A stretch of DNA of 64,000 nucleotides from the NCBI RefSeq assembly GCF_011751885.2, contig NZ_CP061771.1, forward strand, positions 310,001-374,000. Direction: 5' to 3'. A model generated the notes under the pieces. It was not told the origin of the DNA. It saw only the letters and a program-made list of their open reading frames with translations, and did no database searches. Of this stretch, positions 62,712-64,000 are shown in pieces. The DNA is from Salinibacterium sp. ZJ450. GTDB taxonomy: Bacteria > Actinomycetota > Actinomycetes > Actinomycetales > Microbacteriaceae. Each line of letters starts with the position of its first letter. Positions within the stretch are counted from its first letter, which is position 1. A program made the translations under genes and the position numbers.

Positions 62712-64000
62712 ATGCACGACGACGCACCACTCGTTCAGATGCGGATCAACCGGTTCGTCACCGAACGGCTCCAGCCGGGGATCATTCGAGCCAGCGTGGC
62801 GGTGGACATCCAACGCTGGGAGGCTCCGGGCGAACCCGTCTCGTTCGCTCACGCCGTCGCTCAACCGTTCGAGCCGGTGGAGGCTGGATGCGCGTGGGGC
62901 AAGCCGTGGGGGACGACCTGGTTCAAGGTCGCCGGCACTGTCCCCGCAGAGTGGGCGGATGCCGCGGACGCGCGGGTGCAGCTGGTCGTCGATCTCGGAT
63001 TCGACTCCGCCCAGCCGGGCTTCCAATCCGAGGGGCTGGTGTTCTCGGCGAGCGGATCGATCATCAAGGCGGTGGAGCCGCTGAACACCGGGGTGCCGCT
63101 CACGACTGCCCCCGGTGACGCATTCGAGTTCTACATTGAGGCGGCCTCGAACCCCGACCTCAGCCAGGCGTGGACGTTCGCGCCGACCCCGATGGGCGCG
63201 CGGGAAACGGCGGGGGACGGGCCGCTGTACCGGCTGGCCGGAATGGTCGTCGCGCTGCGCGACAACACTGTGTGGAGCCTCGCTCAAGACTTCTGGACGC
63301 TGCACGGCCTGTACGCCGAACTGCCCGCGCACCTGCCGAGGAAGGCCGAGATCCTGCGCGCCCTTGATCTGGCGATCGACGCGGTGGACCCGCAGGATGT
63401 CGCGGGAACGGCGCAGGCTGGCCGGGACCTGCTCGCTCCGGCGTTCGCGGCGCCGGCCTGGCAGAGTTCGCATCGCGTGCACGCCGTCGGGCACGCCCAC
63501 ATCGACAGCGCCTGGCTGTGGCCGCTCAGGGAGACGGTGCGCAAGGTGGCGCGCACCTTCGCCAACGTCGACGCGCTGATCGAGCAGAATCCAGACTTCG
63601 TGTTCGCCGCGTCATCCGCCCAGCAGTTTGCCTGGCTCAAGGAGCACTATCCCGACCTGTTCGACCGGGTCCGCCGGCGGGTGGCGGAGGGCTCGTTCGT
63701 GCCGGTCGGTGGAATGTGGGTGGAATCCGACAGCAACCTGCCAGGTGGCGAGGCGCTCGCCCGCCAGTTCGTGGCAGGCAAGCGCTTCTTCATGGAGGAG
63801 TTCGGGGTCGAGCCGCTCGAGGTGTGGCTGCCGGACTCGTTCGGCTATTCCGGTGCCCTGCCGCAGATTGCGCGGGCGGCGGGCTCACGCTGGTTCCTCA
63901 CCCAGAAGATCTCCTGGAATGAGACCAACGTCATGCCGCACCACACATTCCAGTGGGAGGGCATCGACGGCACCCGCATTTTCACGCACTTCCCGCCGGT
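62712..64000 (+). CDS. Alpha-mannosidase, GH38 (partial at window end)
   Basis: The first 429 codons are present; the gene runs off the right edge. The N-terminal domain is followed by the GH38 catalytic (beta/alpha)7 barrel with the zinc motif GHAHIDSAWLWPL and the nucleophile Asp in LPDSFGYSGALPQI. GH38 enzymes remove alpha-linked mannose and usually exceed 1,000 residues. No signal peptide is visible, so it should act in the cytoplasm on imported oligosaccharides. Confidence 0.93.
   Translation, partial: MHDDAPLVQMRINRFVTERLQPGIIRASVAVDIQRWEAPGEPVSFAHAVAQPFEPVEAGCAWGKPWGTTWFKVAGTVPAEWADAADARVQLVVDLGFDSAQPGFQSEGLVFSASGSIIKAVEPLNTGVPLTTAPGDAFEFYIEAASNPDLSQAWTFAPTPMGARETAGDGPLYRLAGMVVALRDNTVWSLAQDFWTLHGLYAELPAHLPRKAEILRALDLAIDAVDPQDVAGTAQAGRDLLAPAFAAPAWQSSHRVHAVGHAHIDSAWLWPLRETVRKVARTFANVDALIEQNPDFVFAASSAQQFAWLKEHYPDLFDRVRRRVAEGSFVPVGGMWVESDSNLPGGEALARQFVAGKRFFMEEFGVEPLEVWLPDSFGYSGALPQIARAAGSRWFLTQKISWNETNVMPHHTFQWEGIDGTRIFTHFPP

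Overview
The window is high-GC DNA from an actinomycete. Gene order, the frequent ggatgc/gcatcc dialect, several leaderless or GTG starts, and families such as an Rv2578c-type radical SAM protein, a 6C RNA beside a Tad locus and a PonA2-type penicillin-binding protein point to Micrococcales, most likely Microbacteriaceae. The family call is inference from gene content; no marker gene for species is present.

Left part (1-7.8 kb): a broken fragment of a lipid-kinase gene is joined to the tail of malate:quinone oxidoreductase and its terminator. A surface-polysaccharide group follows: a glycosyltransferase with extracytoplasmic TIG domains, a membrane-anchored beta-helix protein, and the intact lipid kinase that is the parent of the broken fragment. 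Next is an intein-interrupted radical SAM gene under an apparent LexA (SOS) box with a leaderless start.

7.8-33 kb is mostly housekeeping: a histidine kinase / degenerate kinase-like / response regulator trio, thymidine kinase, a complete IS481-family element inserted at the 3' end of tRNA-Pro with a 15-bp target duplication, metallophosphoesterase and class A PBP, RidA, acetyl-CoA synthetase, a lipase-maturation-factor protein with a flavin oxidoreductase, a 6C RNA, a compact Tad pilus locus, topA-tmk-holB, and a secreted peptidase.

34-45.4 kb is an accessory catabolic island. A GntR/FCD regulator, a leftward operon (dienelactone hydrolase, PhzS-like flavin monooxygenase, NTF2-like protein, FAH-family hydrolase, RidA-like protein) and a rightward set (metal-dependent amidohydrolase, DUF3500 protein, RbsABC-type importer) share a short palindrome, ATCGC-NN-GCGAT, that I propose as the regulator's operator. 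The substrate is unknown; an aromatic or N-heterocyclic compound is the best guess.

45.4-56.1 kb: PBP4-type carboxypeptidase, nicotinamidase, then the protocatechuate branch of the beta-ketoadipate pathway (pcaHGBDC, pcaIJF, with an IclR regulator at each end). 56-64 kb: a membrane protein, a SpoU-type RNA methyltransferase, and a mannoside-use locus (ROK regulator, ABC importer, GH38 alpha-mannosidase cut by the window end).
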